The translations under genes were made by a program, and so were the position numbers. From the NCBI GenBank assembly GCA_020847435.1, contig JADLBX010000045.1:87229-151228 (forward strand): a DNA stretch of 64,000 nt. The letters are read 5' to 3'. Within the stretch, counting starts at the first letter, position 1. Each line of letters starts with the position of its first letter. The notes beneath the pieces are model-generated. The model searched no databases. It was not told the DNA's origin and saw nothing but the letters and a program-made list of their open reading frames with translations. Of the stretch, positions 1 through 9,069 are shown one piece after another. This DNA comes from Anaerolineales bacterium. Lineage in GTDB: Bacteria; Chloroflexota; Anaerolineae; Anaerolineales; Villigracilaceae.

Positions 1-1772
1 TGTACCGCCTCTGCCTGTCGCAACAAGTTGGAAACATATAGGCGCATGATACCGTTCCGAAGCGAAGCCAGCAAAAACCCTCCCACAAAGCCTAGAACAG
101 AGCCATACAATAAGCCCAACAATGCGCCCGGAAAGAACGTCACTTCGTAGCCCGGTAGATACTGGTTAAGCAAACTCAGAAAGGCGGCGGAGCGATCCAG
201 GTGATTGATGAACGCCCAGAGTGTGACCAGGAACAGGGTCGCGGCTGAGACCGAACCGGTTGCAACGCCAAACGCCAGAGGCTCCAACTTTGTAAAGATT
301 TGTGGGAACACACGATTGATGATCTTCTCGGCGTCGGGTTGTTTTTCCGCGCGCACTTCTTCGTGATAATCCTGCTCGGCGTTGATCTCCCAAAGGTTGG
401 TCGTTTCTCCATCCAGCATATTTCGGACCGCGTAGAGCCCGGTGAGCATGGCGTGGTCTTGGTTGTTGTAGCGATGCAAGCCGTTTCTGCCGATGGTTTG
501 AAAATTGACAAACTTGTGAATATACGCCTTGATCGCGTCAATGTGTTGTTGATAGGTGGCATCGTAAACGGGATAGGCTTTCTCAACGCGGAAGACGCAC
601 CCGTCCACCACATCCGCCGCGCGAGCCAAACCGATCTCTTCCAATTCACGCTTCCCCAGTTCCACAAGGTCGGCATCAGCCATGGACCATAACTCATCGC
701 CCTCGTTGCAAAAGTATTCCAAGCCAAGACTCGACATGCCCGCATCCGGCACCATGTCCGGGCTCCAGTTCTTGAAGTTTTGGATGCGCCCGACCTTGAC
801 GCCCGGCTCGTGGATATAGATCCAATTGTCGTCAAACAAGGTCGGTTGGTTGATCACCAAGCACACAGTCAGAAATTCACGATAGTTGAGCATTTCGCAG
901 GCATCCAACACCGTCTGCGGCGCCGGCGGGTCGAGCGCGCGGATGAAGTCCTTGATCGCCATACTTGAAATAAAGTTGTCGCCTTGCATCTCTTCGAGTC
1001 GGCCGCCCTGCTTCACCACCACCCCGGTGACGCGATCGCCGTGATGAAGAATTTTAACAATTTCAGAGTTGAGGAGCACCTGACTGCCGCGGCGCTCGAG
1101 CCTGGCTTTCATTTGGCTCCAGAGCATGCCGGGTCCGCGGCGTGGATAATCGAACTCCTCGATCAAGGTTTTTATGGTTTGCTTTGGCTTTACGAACATA
1201 CTTAGGATCGCCGCTTTTAAATCCAGGTCTTTGATGCGCTGTGCCGCCCACTCTGCCCGCAATTCTGAAGTCGGGATGCCCCATACTTTCTCGGTATATG
1301 ATTTGAAAAAGATCCGAAAAAGGCGTTTGCCAAACCGATTGGTTACCCATTCTTCAAAGCTGTTTTCCCGTTTATAGGGAAAGACCTGCCATTGCAGGTA
1401 GCTTAGTCCGATCAGCATACCTTCCCAGATCCCCAAGCCCATTAGAGCATTCAGCGGCTTGAGCGGATAATTAAAGAATTTGCGTTTGTAGTAAATACGC
1501 GATAGACGCGGGCGGCGCAAGAAATCATCCCCCATCACCTCGCGCCAGATTTGGTCAACTTCGCCGGATTTTGTGAAGAAACGATGTCCGCCCATATCAA
1601 AGTAGAAGCCTTTGTATTCCTCGGTGCGGGCAATACCCCCAACTTTGTCGTTTTTTTCCAAAACCACCGACGCGTAATCGCGACAGGTTAATTCGTATGC
1701 CGCGGTCAAACCTGCCGGTCCCCCGCCGATAATAATGAACCGGGCGTTTTGTCGAACATCAGCCTGTGCCAT
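1..1772 (-). CDS. FAD-dependent oxidoreductase (UDP-galactopyranose mutase / amine-oxidase-like), 3' end beyond window
   Basis: The frame is open from ATG at 1772 to the left edge of the window, so about 590 residues are visible and the stop codon is missing. Near the N-terminus the Rossmann FAD motif GGGPAGLTAAYEL (residues ~16–28) is followed by an acidic residue in VVLEKND and by GGHRFFTK, an arrangement seen in UDP-galactopyranose mutase and protoporphyrinogen-oxidase-like flavoproteins. Two hydrophobic helices lie near residues 497–525 and 540–566, so the protein is probably membrane-anchored at its C-terminal end. AAGGAG precedes ATG by about 13 nt. It is the last visible gene of the polysaccharide locus. 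A role in sugar-lipid or sugar oxidation/isomerisation is inferred; the substrate is unknown. Confidence 0.8.
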   Translation of the reverse strand, partial: MAQADVRQNARFIIIGGGPAGLTAAYELTCRDYASVVLEKNDKVGGIARTEEYKGFYFDMGGHRFFTKSGEVDQIWREVMGDDFLRRPRLSRIYYKRKFFNYPLKPLNALMGLGIWEGMLIGLSYLQWQVFPYKRENSFEEWVTNRFGKRLFRIFFKSYTEKVWGIPTSELRAEWAAQRIKDLDLKAAILSMFVKPKQTIKTLIEEFDYPRRGPGMLWSQMKARLERRGSQVLLNSEIVKILHHGDRVTGVVVKQGGRLEEMQGDNFISSMAIKDFIRALDPPAPQTVLDACEMLNYREFLTVCLVINQPTLFDDNWIYIHEPGVKVGRIQNFKNWSPDMVPDAGMSSLGLEYFCNEGDELWSMADADLVELGKRELEEIGLARAADVVDGCVFRVEKAYPVYDATYQQHIDAIKAYIHKFVNFQTIGRNGLHRYNNQDHAMLTGLYAVRNMLDGETTNLWEINAEQDYHEEVRAEKQPDAEKIINRVFPQIFTKLEPLAFGVATGSVSAATLFLVTLWAFINHLDRSAAFLSLLNQYLPGYEVTFFPGALLGLLYGSVLGFVGGFLLASLRNGIMRLYVSNLLRQAEAV

Positions 1773-1844
1773 ATCTGCCGAAATCTCCTTTTGCGAAGTA
1801 GCCGCCATGAAAATCTACGCCTTGACGTTTAACCCAGATTCAAT

Positions 1845-3233
1845 TCAGGAGCCAAGAAACAGTTCGCTGGCTCGACGCCAGTCAATAAAGATGTATAAAG
1901 AACCTAGCTGGTAGGCGAGAAGCAGAAACGATATCCGACCTACGTCAGGTGAGGGTTGGGTATCCAACCACTTTGCCCCGATCATAGCCAGCGCCGGAAA
2001 AATGACCATAAAATATCTGTGGTCAGGCAGGGTCAAAACCAACAGGAGCGATATGACTCCGATCCACATCCCAAGGAACCAGTCCGCTTTTGTTTTTTCG
2101 CGCATCAGCAAGAAAAGCCCCAACAATAATAACGGCAGGTTGTAAGCGCCCAGCCCAGACGGGAGTTTGGTGATTAGTGAATCGAGAAGAAACCTGCGTC
2201 CCCAATCTGAAAACAGAAAAGAACCGGGGCTGATCGAAATCTCTTCAATTATATTTTCAGTTTGAAGCGGCGCCACATTCTCGACTGGAACGGCGGTAAA
2301 GAGATCAGAAGGACTGAACCCGGCAATTGTCGGAACCCTCACGCCAATGCGACTCCCAAACCATGCCCAGAACAAGAATAACACACTTGCAACCAAGAAC
2401 GAAAGAACGACAGGGGACGCGATTGCCCGGTAATTACCACGAACCAGAAAGATTAACAAAAGGAGCGGGATAATCAACATAACCATATATTTTGTCAACA
2501 AGCCCAAGCCCAGCGACAGCCCCAAGGCAACCCCCCACTTCCAGGATGGCTTTTCGGTCAGTTTTAACGCCAACCACAGGCTCAGCACAAAAAACAGGGT
2601 AGCCTGTATGTCCAGCAAACCGGCAGTACTTTCCCGAAGGATTAACGGGAAACTGATAAGGACCAAGACCGTCAACACCGCAACCTTTTTACCATACAAA
2701 TCTGCCGCTAGAAAATAAGCGCTGACAAACATACCGTATCCAAATACGAGAGTGACCATCCGGATCGTCATGAGGCGCTCGCCGAACACCGACATTGCCA
2801 GTCCATTAATCATGAAAATTAGGGGCGGATGCCGATTAGCCAGATAGTTATTTTTCGCATACTGAGCAAAAAACTCCGCCCATCCTTTTTCGGAGATTTT
2901 AAAAGCGGAATTAAAATTCTGGACTTCATCGAACGGCCAAGCGCGCTGCCAACTAGCGTAGTAAACTCCGACAAAAAGAAGAACTATCGCGAGCAATGCG
3001 AGAAAGTGTCTCGGGTTGTTCGACGCTTGCTCGATCCCATTTCCGATTTTTTCGAATATAGATTCCCGTCCCATGGAAACAAGCAAATAAGCCAGGACAC
3101 TCAACCCAGCCACGATAAGTAGTTTCTGCGGATCGTTTGCAGAACCCGTTAGCCAAATGCCCGCCAACCACACGATTTGGAATAACAGCATTGAAAACAA
3201 AATAGTTTTAGCGGCTACAAACCTTGTCGTCAT
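1845..3233 (-). CDS. ArnT/GT39-like polytopic membrane glycosyltransferase
   Basis: A 462-residue protein with about ten hydrophobic segments. The first periplasmic loop carries FDEVQNFN and RHPPL, which match the acidic catalytic loop and HPPL motif of the dolichyl-phosphate-mannose mannosyltransferase / ArnT superfamily. Members move a sugar from a polyprenyl-phosphate donor to an acceptor on the outer face of the membrane. The ORF can be read from TTG at 3248, but ATG at 3233 has GGAG about 10 nt upstream and is the better start. It is the penultimate gene of the locus. The sugar and acceptor cannot be told from sequence. Confidence 0.82.
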   Translation of the reverse strand: MTTRFVAAKTILFSMLLFQIVWLAGIWLTGSANDPQKLLIVAGLSVLAYLLVSMGRESIFEKIGNGIEQASNNPRHFLALLAIVLLFVGVYYASWQRAWPFDEVQNFNSAFKISEKGWAEFFAQYAKNNYLANRHPPLIFMINGLAMSVFGERLMTIRMVTLVFGYGMFVSAYFLAADLYGKKVAVLTVLVLISFPLILRESTAGLLDIQATLFFVLSLWLALKLTEKPSWKWGVALGLSLGLGLLTKYMVMLIIPLLLLIFLVRGNYRAIASPVVLSFLVASVLFLFWAWFGSRIGVRVPTIAGFSPSDLFTAVPVENVAPLQTENIIEEISISPGSFLFSDWGRRFLLDSLITKLPSGLGAYNLPLLLLGLFLLMREKTKADWFLGMWIGVISLLLVLTLPDHRYFMVIFPALAMIGAKWLDTQPSPDVGRISFLLLAYQLGSLYIFIDWRRASELFLGS

Positions 3234-3272
3234 GAAAATAATCTCCAATTCATATCCATGTCTGTAAGTCTC

Positions 3273-4541
3273 TTACGAAATGAGCCGGGATTGCTCCCAA
3301 GGCGCTCGATTAAACTTCTTGCGGGCAGCTCGTTCAAGAAAACCAAAGTAAAGCTCGAGATGGCGTTCGCACGTCCAATAACGCAACAGAGCGTCATAGC
3401 CTCGTTTGCCGAGCTCGTCGCGCAAGCCCGGCGTGCCGCCTATTTGTCGGATGGCATCCAACAGTTCCGCGTCTGTCCGGTACATGAACCCGCCGCCGCT
3501 ATCCTGGATAGTTTCCGGCAACGCGCCCAGGTCGCGTACGATGACGGGCGTTTTGCGAGCAAAAGATTCCAGGGTCACCATCCCAAAGGTTTCATAAGTG
3601 ATCGATGGAACCAGAGTCGCCAAGGCATGGAAGTAATAATTTCCTAAGCGCTCCGAAGATAATGGTCCTAAAAATTTGACGGTCGGCAGAGAGGCTGAAA
3701 GCGCCTTTAGTTCAGTTTCTTGATTGCCCGCGCCAGCGATCAGCAAGTCATACTGAGGGATTTGGTCCCAAATGCGGATCAATGTATGAAGCCCCTTGAT
3801 CTTTTCCAACCGGCCGACAAAGAGAAAATACGGCTTTTCTTGTGGGCGCGCGCCCGGATTCTGCCAGTCTGAATCTTTTGTTTCAATAAAATGAGGTAAA
3901 TGTTCCACTGGCTGTGGGAAACCTCTAGCCGCGTGTATCTCAGCCGTAAAGCGGCTGGGCGCGACGAACTGGTCCACGTGTTGAACCGCCCTTTCCAAGA
4001 AACCGAAATAACGCCAAAGTTGCGGAGGGCGTTTCGCCTGCAAAGTACACCGCAAACAATCTGGGCGGTCGCATGGAGCGCTATCAAATTTCCATAAAAC
4101 ATGAGTCGGACAGATCAGCCAGTGTTCATGGGTGGTATAGATTTTCACCGCCTCGCCGCGGGTGGGCTGGAGGGTCAGGATTTGCGGTCCGAGCAATGAA
4201 ATATTGTGATAATGAATGACATCAAATGGCTTGCTATTTAGAATTTCGTCGATCTTCCGCCCCTTCAACATGGGTAGCCCGGTTTGATGTGTGAGCAAGG
4301 GCGACAACCACCGATATGGGCTTCTGAGTTCGTGCCGAGTAACATTGGGATGATCAATAAATGCAAGTTCAGGCTCACCAGGGTGTTGCAGGTGATACGA
4401 GTCCACGCAATGCACAACATCCACGTGATGCCCCTGATCGCCCAGCGCACGCGCCAAGCGGTAGATATACATTCCGTCCCCACCAAAGCTATAGGGCGGA
4501 TAAAAAGTGGTTAGATGCAGAAAGTTGAGAGAACGTTTCAC
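3273..4541 (-). CDS. Glycosyltransferase family 4 protein
   Basis: A 422-residue GT-B enzyme. The N-terminal domain opens with TTFYPPYSFGGDGMYIYRL, the usual glycine-rich acceptor loop. The C-terminal domain has FVGRLEKIKGL and the EX7E-like ETFGMVTLE that binds the nucleotide-sugar. A cysteine cluster (C-x-T-H ... C-x4-C-x2-C, about residues 140–165) is present; similar cysteines occur in some GT4 enzymes but their role here is unknown. The start is GTG, overlapping the upstream stop as GTGA, so the gene is translationally coupled to the next GT4 gene upstream. It probably adds one sugar to the lipid-linked repeat unit in the cytoplasm. Confidence 0.88.
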   Translation of the reverse strand: MKRSLNFLHLTTFYPPYSFGGDGMYIYRLARALGDQGHHVDVVHCVDSYHLQHPGEPELAFIDHPNVTRHELRSPYRWLSPLLTHQTGLPMLKGRKIDEILNSKPFDVIHYHNISLLGPQILTLQPTRGEAVKIYTTHEHWLICPTHVLWKFDSAPCDRPDCLRCTLQAKRPPQLWRYFGFLERAVQHVDQFVAPSRFTAEIHAARGFPQPVEHLPHFIETKDSDWQNPGARPQEKPYFLFVGRLEKIKGLHTLIRIWDQIPQYDLLIAGAGNQETELKALSASLPTVKFLGPLSSERLGNYYFHALATLVPSITYETFGMVTLESFARKTPVIVRDLGALPETIQDSGGGFMYRTDAELLDAIRQIGGTPGLRDELGKRGYDALLRYWTCERHLELYFGFLERAARKKFNRAPWEQSRLIS

Positions 4542-5782
4542 AGTGGCGGAATCGATTCAATCAGATCCATCAAGGCAAGCGCGGCATCGTCCCAGGTTAA
4601 TTTTTCGGCGGCTTTCATGCCCGCTTGGCTCAATCGGTCGCGCAGAGATTCTGAGGCAAGCACCTGAATCAGCGCTGCCTCCAACTCAGATCCGCTGTGC
4701 GGATCAAAGTAGATAGCCCCATCTCCCAACAAATCGGGCAACGGGCTGGACTTTGTGGCAATGACGGGACAGCCACACGCCGCCGCCTCAACCGCAGGCA
4801 ACCCAAACCCCTCCATGAACGAAGGGAGAACCAAAACCTGCGCCCGGTTGAGCAGCGCAACCAGCGCCTCATCCGGTAAGTACCCTGTAAAGAGAATTTT
4901 GCTTTCGATACCCAGCGCGTCAATTTTCCTTCGGAGCTCGGAATATTCTGAGTGAAAGACTTCACTCCTATATTCGCCGACCAAGGTGAGCAAAATATCC
5001 TCAAATCCATCTCTAGACGCCACGCAAGCGAAAGCCTCCAGGAGACAGGTTAGGTTCTTATGCGGACCGAAACCGCCAACATATACGATTTGACGCTTCT
5101 CCGCCGGACTCCAATCGGGAGGCGGCGTCTGCGTTCGCGTCGCCTTCAACTTCCTGAAAATGGGATTAGGCGCTTCGCCAATCACTTTGACTGTCTGGGC
5201 GGCGACTTTGAATACATCAACAATTCCTATTTTCGAAAACTCTGAAACGGTTACGATCGTGCCTGCCTGCCGCAAAGCCGCCTGCATCTTTAACTTCCAG
5301 GCAAGGCGCGCGGACAAGCTCGGCAAAGTGAGATCGGGATACTTCTCCGCAATCACATCGTGGATAAACACCATCTTGTGGGCGCGGCTGAATACCGGAA
5401 CGTAGCTGTATACCGTTGGGAAGAGCGCCAGATCAAAGCCTGGCTTCGAGAGCGCGCGGCTCATACGCAGCATATCGGAAAACGCCCTGCGTCCGTCAGA
5501 AGAGGCGGCATAGGCGGTGGGCTTCGTAGTCTTTACGAGAACAGATTCAACATTGGGAGGAAGCGCTTCCAGCATTTCCTCCGAATCGACAAAGAACCAA
5601 TAGCGATTTCGAGTATCAAGACGCGCCAGCGCGCCAAGCAGGTTGCGGGCATGCCTCCCATAACCTCGGTTGTTCTGCCAGCACGTAGCGTCCACCGCCA
5701 CGCGTCGACGCGGGGCTGTTTCCGCGTGAACGCTGGCGGGGTTGAGCGGGTCGTTGGTAAGGGAAGTTGACAGGCGGTTCAT
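4538..5782 (-). CDS. Glycosyltransferase family 4 protein (mannosyltransferase-like)
   Basis: A 414-residue GT4 enzyme. The start chosen is ATG at 5782, which overlaps the upstream stop as ATGA; a longer in-frame reading to 5962 lies wholly inside the upstream gene and adds no recognisable domain. RVAVDATCW and NNRGYGRH form the N-terminal acceptor loop, VYVGGFGPHKNL begins the donor domain, and PSFMEGFGLPAVEAAACG supplies the EX7E signature. This is the layout of MtfB/WbaZ-type mannosyltransferases, although sugar specificity cannot be assigned. The gene sits between two other glycosyltransferase genes with no gap. Confidence 0.87.
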   Translation of the reverse strand: MNRLSTSLTNDPLNPASVHAETAPRRRVAVDATCWQNNRGYGRHARNLLGALARLDTRNRYWFFVDSEEMLEALPPNVESVLVKTTKPTAYAASSDGRRAFSDMLRMSRALSKPGFDLALFPTVYSYVPVFSRAHKMVFIHDVIAEKYPDLTLPSLSARLAWKLKMQAALRQAGTIVTVSEFSKIGIVDVFKVAAQTVKVIGEAPNPIFRKLKATRTQTPPPDWSPAEKRQIVYVGGFGPHKNLTCLLEAFACVASRDGFEDILLTLVGEYRSEVFHSEYSELRRKIDALGIESKILFTGYLPDEALVALLNRAQVLVLPSFMEGFGLPAVEAAACGCPVIATKSSPLPDLLGDGAIYFDPHSGSELEAALIQVLASESLRDRLSQAGMKAAEKLTWDDAALALMDLIESIPPL

Positions 5783-6681
5783 CGAATTAAAGCGAGGCTG
5801 GAACCTCGTCCGAGCAAAGAACCGGCCATCTCTCCAAATGCCCAGACGAGTGTGAAGACCAGAAGAAAAGGAGTGGATCGCAGAAGTTCCTTTTGAAACG
5901 AACCCTTGGCAAAACCGCAGGCGAGAATGCGTCCAAGCAGGATCATCGGTAAGGCGAAACAAGTTAGCGCATACCCAATTCGAAACAACAACCCCCAGTT
6001 ACGCGTGCGCGATCCGGCGAAATAACGGCTATACAGAAATCGTTGTTCGACAAATTCGAAAAATCCAATTTGTTTTTTATGGAGCACCTTCAAAACCGGC
6101 TCCATACGGAACTGGAAGCCGCGGCGGCGCAAATCGGGGTGCAGAGTGTGGTCCCAAAATCCATTCGCCATCGCTGTATGCTGACCTGCATCCAATCCCC
6201 GCCGTTTGTAGGTCACATTATGTCCCGGAAGAAAATCAGTTTCTCCCGCCTGGATGGGCGACATAAATTTACAGTATTCACAGAAAAAAGTCGCCCAATC
6301 GATCACTCGGTCAACGCAACCATTATCTATTGGTCCCGCGATGGCGACCGCTTCAGGGTACAGCCTGTGAGCGTCAAGAACCGCTTCACACCAACCGGGG
6401 AGAACGATTTCGTGGTCTTCCAAAACCGCAACGATTTCACCTTCGCACTGCGCCAGACCAGCGACCAGCATTTGAGGAATACTGCAATTTCGATCTGTTA
6501 ATACCAATTGAACCCAGGCAAATTGCCGGCGGATCTTTTGCGACATCTCTGAGTCCGTTGGTTCCACGACGATAACCTCAACGCGCCTTTGAACCGCCTG
6601 CTTTTCCAAAGCCGCGAGGCAGGCGCTGATCTCCGGCGCTCCGTTCGCATTGGCAATAAGGACGGAAAGCGGAGGTTTCAT
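5779..6681 (-). CDS. Membrane-anchored glycosyltransferase family 2 protein (paralogue A)
   Basis: A 300-residue protein. The GT-A domain begins with PLSVLIANANG and carries VAVLEDHEIVLPGWCEAV where the DXD-type motif is expected. The segment IDWATFFCEYCKFMSP followed by LPGHNVTYKRR is shared in outline with three other GT2 proteins encoded between 23,058 and 26,919. Hydrophobic C-terminal segments (about residues 225–255 and 270–300) should anchor it in the cytoplasmic membrane. ATG at 6681, with GGGAG upstream, is preferred over an in-frame TTG at 6687. It probably acts on the lipid-linked precursor. Confidence 0.85.
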   Translation of the reverse strand: MKPPLSVLIANANGAPEISACLAALEKQAVQRRVEVIVVEPTDSEMSQKIRRQFAWVQLVLTDRNCSIPQMLVAGLAQCEGEIVAVLEDHEIVLPGWCEAVLDAHRLYPEAVAIAGPIDNGCVDRVIDWATFFCEYCKFMSPIQAGETDFLPGHNVTYKRRGLDAGQHTAMANGFWDHTLHPDLRRRGFQFRMEPVLKVLHKKQIGFFEFVEQRFLYSRYFAGSRTRNWGLLFRIGYALTCFALPMILLGRILACGFAKGSFQKELLRSTPFLLVFTLVWAFGEMAGSLLGRGSSLALIR

Positions 6682-6717
6682 TTCCAAACTCCCGCGATCA
6701 CTGCCGAGTGTCTCAGC

Positions 6718-8364
6718 CTATGGCGCAAACGGTAGGACATAGGTCGTGACGCTGCCCGCAGGCAACATGGCGGTAAATCCAGTCGGCGAGGCTGGGCTAA
6801 ACTCCGTCACCGCGCTCCAGTACTGGTTGGGCGGCGTAGATTGTTCTCCTGAAATATTTCCAACCAACTCGGCCGATTTGAAGTTGATGGCTATCTCTTT
6901 GTCGCTGGCGTTATTGTTGATCAAAACAACAACAAGGTTTTCGGCGTTTGGCGTAATGAAAGCGGTTACCTGCAACAAAGGATCGCCGCTCAGAGCCTCC
7001 ACGCGAACCGACCCCGGTTTGATCCAACGGGCATAATGACCGATGGCGTATCCCATCCCTGTGATATAAACTTTTGGCAAGGCGCTATCAATCAGGACAA
7101 CCGTACCCTCAGCGGAGGAAAGGTCCGGGTTACCAAAATGGACTTCCTGTGAGTAGGTATCCCACATATTGTTCATACCGAAGTAGGCGGAGGCGTTGGC
7201 ATACACCAACTCATCGTGGATGTGGATCGCACGCCCGCGAAAATCGTCATAGGAAGTCGGATCTACATCGCCGGTAGAAACCTCCGTCATCCAGACCGGC
7301 ACATTGTATTGCTGGCTGAGCATACGGAGCCGGTCGCGTCCCGCCACAGAATTCGGGTCCGGCTTGCCTGCTCCGGAGGTATTCAACAAGCGCTGAATGT
7401 TAGCGTATGGCGATTCGTAGGGATAGGAATGATACCCTATGACGCCGACATATTTGCGCGTGGCGGGGTCAGACAAAATCGCCGAGGCGACTTCCAGCGT
7501 CCCATCAACTGTTTCTTCATTGGGGATCACAAAGCGCACTGTATCAATTCCTTCTTGTTCCAAACGCGCGGCAATCGCGACTACCAGATCAACCACTTCA
7601 CGCGGGTTACTGCTTTGCAGTTCGGTATTCCCGCCAAGGGGTTCATTGAAGGGCATCATGTAGCGCGGAGTAACTCCATAGGTATCGCGCCAATAGATGA
7701 CTCCCGCCGCAACTTGTTCTGCGGCTTCCTTCAGGTAAAGACTATAATCTTGATCGCGCAGTTGCCCCAACCACGGGCTCGCCCAACGAATATTTACCTT
7801 CTGGCTGAGATAATAGCCATCGAACCCAAGCGGCTCAGCGAGGGCAAGCAAATGGGAATTGATCGCATCAGCAGGCGATGTTTGGAAGCCGTTCCAATCA
7901 ATCGCGTATGGGTCGCGGTTATCGTTGGCGCGTTGATCGTAACCGCCAGGACTCTCCAGCAACGCGCCGTCCAAGTTTCCAAGGTTTAGACCCACTTGCC
8001 CATAAATTGCATCCACCGCCTGCGCGCGCAGGTCAGGAGGCAGTGTATTGCCGTTACCCGGATATTCCAAGGAAAGGTGCGTGGCTCCAAATCCATCAAT
8101 CGTCTGGTAGGTAATGCCGGCATCCACTTCCACCTGATTGGGATTAAGTCTTGAGGAGAACGTAACCGGCAGAGTGGGAGACTCCGTCGGATGCGATATC
8201 GGTGTCATTGAGTGACTCTCGATGGTAGGCGCAGAGTCGAGATGAGTCGGAGTTGGCGCTGTAGGTTGAACCGGCGTCGTCGAATTTGGAGTGGCGGCGG
8301 GCGCGGCGCAAGCGGTCAACATGAAAACGATCATCAGCCCTGCAAAACGACTCTTGACGCGCAT
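6718..8364 (-). CDS. GH30-type glycoside hydrolase, lipoprotein
   Basis: A 548-residue exported enzyme. The signal peptide ends in the lipobox LTAC (Cys19), followed by a Thr/Pro/Ser-rich linker to about residue 70. The catalytic domain opens with IDGFGATHLSLEYPG, typical of GH30 (glucosylceramidase/xylanase clan GH-A). FNEPLGG (Glu241) is the expected acid/base and WMTEVS (Glu361) the nucleophile. A C-terminal beta-sandwich follows (VVVLINNN ... VTTYVLPF). A longer reading from 8646 is rejected because ATG at 8364 precedes a perfect signal peptide and forms TGATG with the upstream stop. It may trim or remodel the polysaccharide made by this locus. Confidence 0.85.
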   Translation of the reverse strand: MRVKSRFAGLMIVFMLTACAAPAATPNSTTPVQPTAPTPTHLDSAPTIESHSMTPISHPTESPTLPVTFSSRLNPNQVEVDAGITYQTIDGFGATHLSLEYPGNGNTLPPDLRAQAVDAIYGQVGLNLGNLDGALLESPGGYDQRANDNRDPYAIDWNGFQTSPADAINSHLLALAEPLGFDGYYLSQKVNIRWASPWLGQLRDQDYSLYLKEAAEQVAAGVIYWRDTYGVTPRYMMPFNEPLGGNTELQSSNPREVVDLVVAIAARLEQEGIDTVRFVIPNEETVDGTLEVASAILSDPATRKYVGVIGYHSYPYESPYANIQRLLNTSGAGKPDPNSVAGRDRLRMLSQQYNVPVWMTEVSTGDVDPTSYDDFRGRAIHIHDELVYANASAYFGMNNMWDTYSQEVHFGNPDLSSAEGTVVLIDSALPKVYITGMGYAIGHYARWIKPGSVRVEALSGDPLLQVTAFITPNAENLVVVLINNNASDKEIAINFKSAELVGNISGEQSTPPNQYWSAVTEFSPASPTGFTAMLPAGSVTTYVLPFAP

Positions 8365-9062
8365 CACAGATCCGTTTTTTTCGTACGTTCCTTGCGCCGC
8401 TTGACAAAACCTGCAAATTGTAAAACTGCCACGATCGCGATCATGACCAGAAGAAGCACAACCAGTGAAATACCGCGTTTCTCCAAGATCTGATATACGA
8501 TGCCGTGTACCGCCACAAAACCGAACAAAATGTAATTGCTTCGCTGGAGCGTCTTCCAACGATGCTTGCCCAAGCGCTTTAAAGATAAGTCGTTGGAGGT
8601 GGCAAACAAAGCGATCAAAATCAGCGTCCCGGCAAGGCCGACCCAATTCGTGAGACCGAACGGATCATACCGCAAAGGGATTAAGTGTTGCTCGCCTGCT
8701 GGAAAAAAGAAATACAACCAGGGATTCCCCAAGTGAACGAACAAACCAACGCCGACGTGGACAATGGCAACGATTGCCGCCAGGATGCCGACATCCCGAG
8801 TCAAATCGGACGAGGTAGGATTGGGTCGGGAGCGTAAAATGTTCACCGCCCCGATGAGCAGGGTCAAGCCCAGCAAGACCAACCCAGCGTAGGCAGTTGC
8901 CATACTCCATTTCCAGAGCAGATCGTCGCTAGGCAAGAGGGTGAAAAAGAGCGCAACGATCAACGCGGTCAGGATGGAGAATGGCAGGTAATGTCGAATC
9001 AGCCGGCGCTTCATACGCCGCCATTGATTACTCGAATGCTGTGGTGCAGAATTGGAAGTCAC
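8364..9062 (-). CDS. Ferric-reductase-like transmembrane protein
   Basis: A 232-residue protein with six hydrophobic segments. IVAIVHVGVGLFVH and NYILFGFVAVHGIVY place histidines within helices as in the ferric-reductase-like/MsrQ (YedZ) haem-binding core. LGKHRWKTLQRSNY before the fourth core helix is also typical of that fold. The start is GTG with GAGG about 8 nt upstream; ATG at 9014 is an alternative. Its stop overlaps the start of the GH30 lipoprotein gene. No flavin or NAD domain is fused, so it would need a partner for electron transfer. Its role inside a polysaccharide locus is unclear. Confidence 0.72.
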   Translation of the reverse strand: MTSNSAPQHSSNQWRRMKRRLIRHYLPFSILTALIVALFFTLLPSDDLLWKWSMATAYAGLVLLGLTLLIGAVNILRSRPNPTSSDLTRDVGILAAIVAIVHVGVGLFVHLGNPWLYFFFPAGEQHLIPLRYDPFGLTNWVGLAGTLILIALFATSNDLSLKRLGKHRWKTLQRSNYILFGFVAVHGIVYQILEKRGISLVVLLLVMIAIVAVLQFAGFVKRRKERTKKTDL

Positions 9063-9069
9063 TCGCGCC

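Noticed and set aside
8365..8646. N-terminal 94-codon extension of the GH30 gene
   Set aside because: It lies inside the upstream membrane protein gene and would bury the signal peptide and lipobox that start at 8364.
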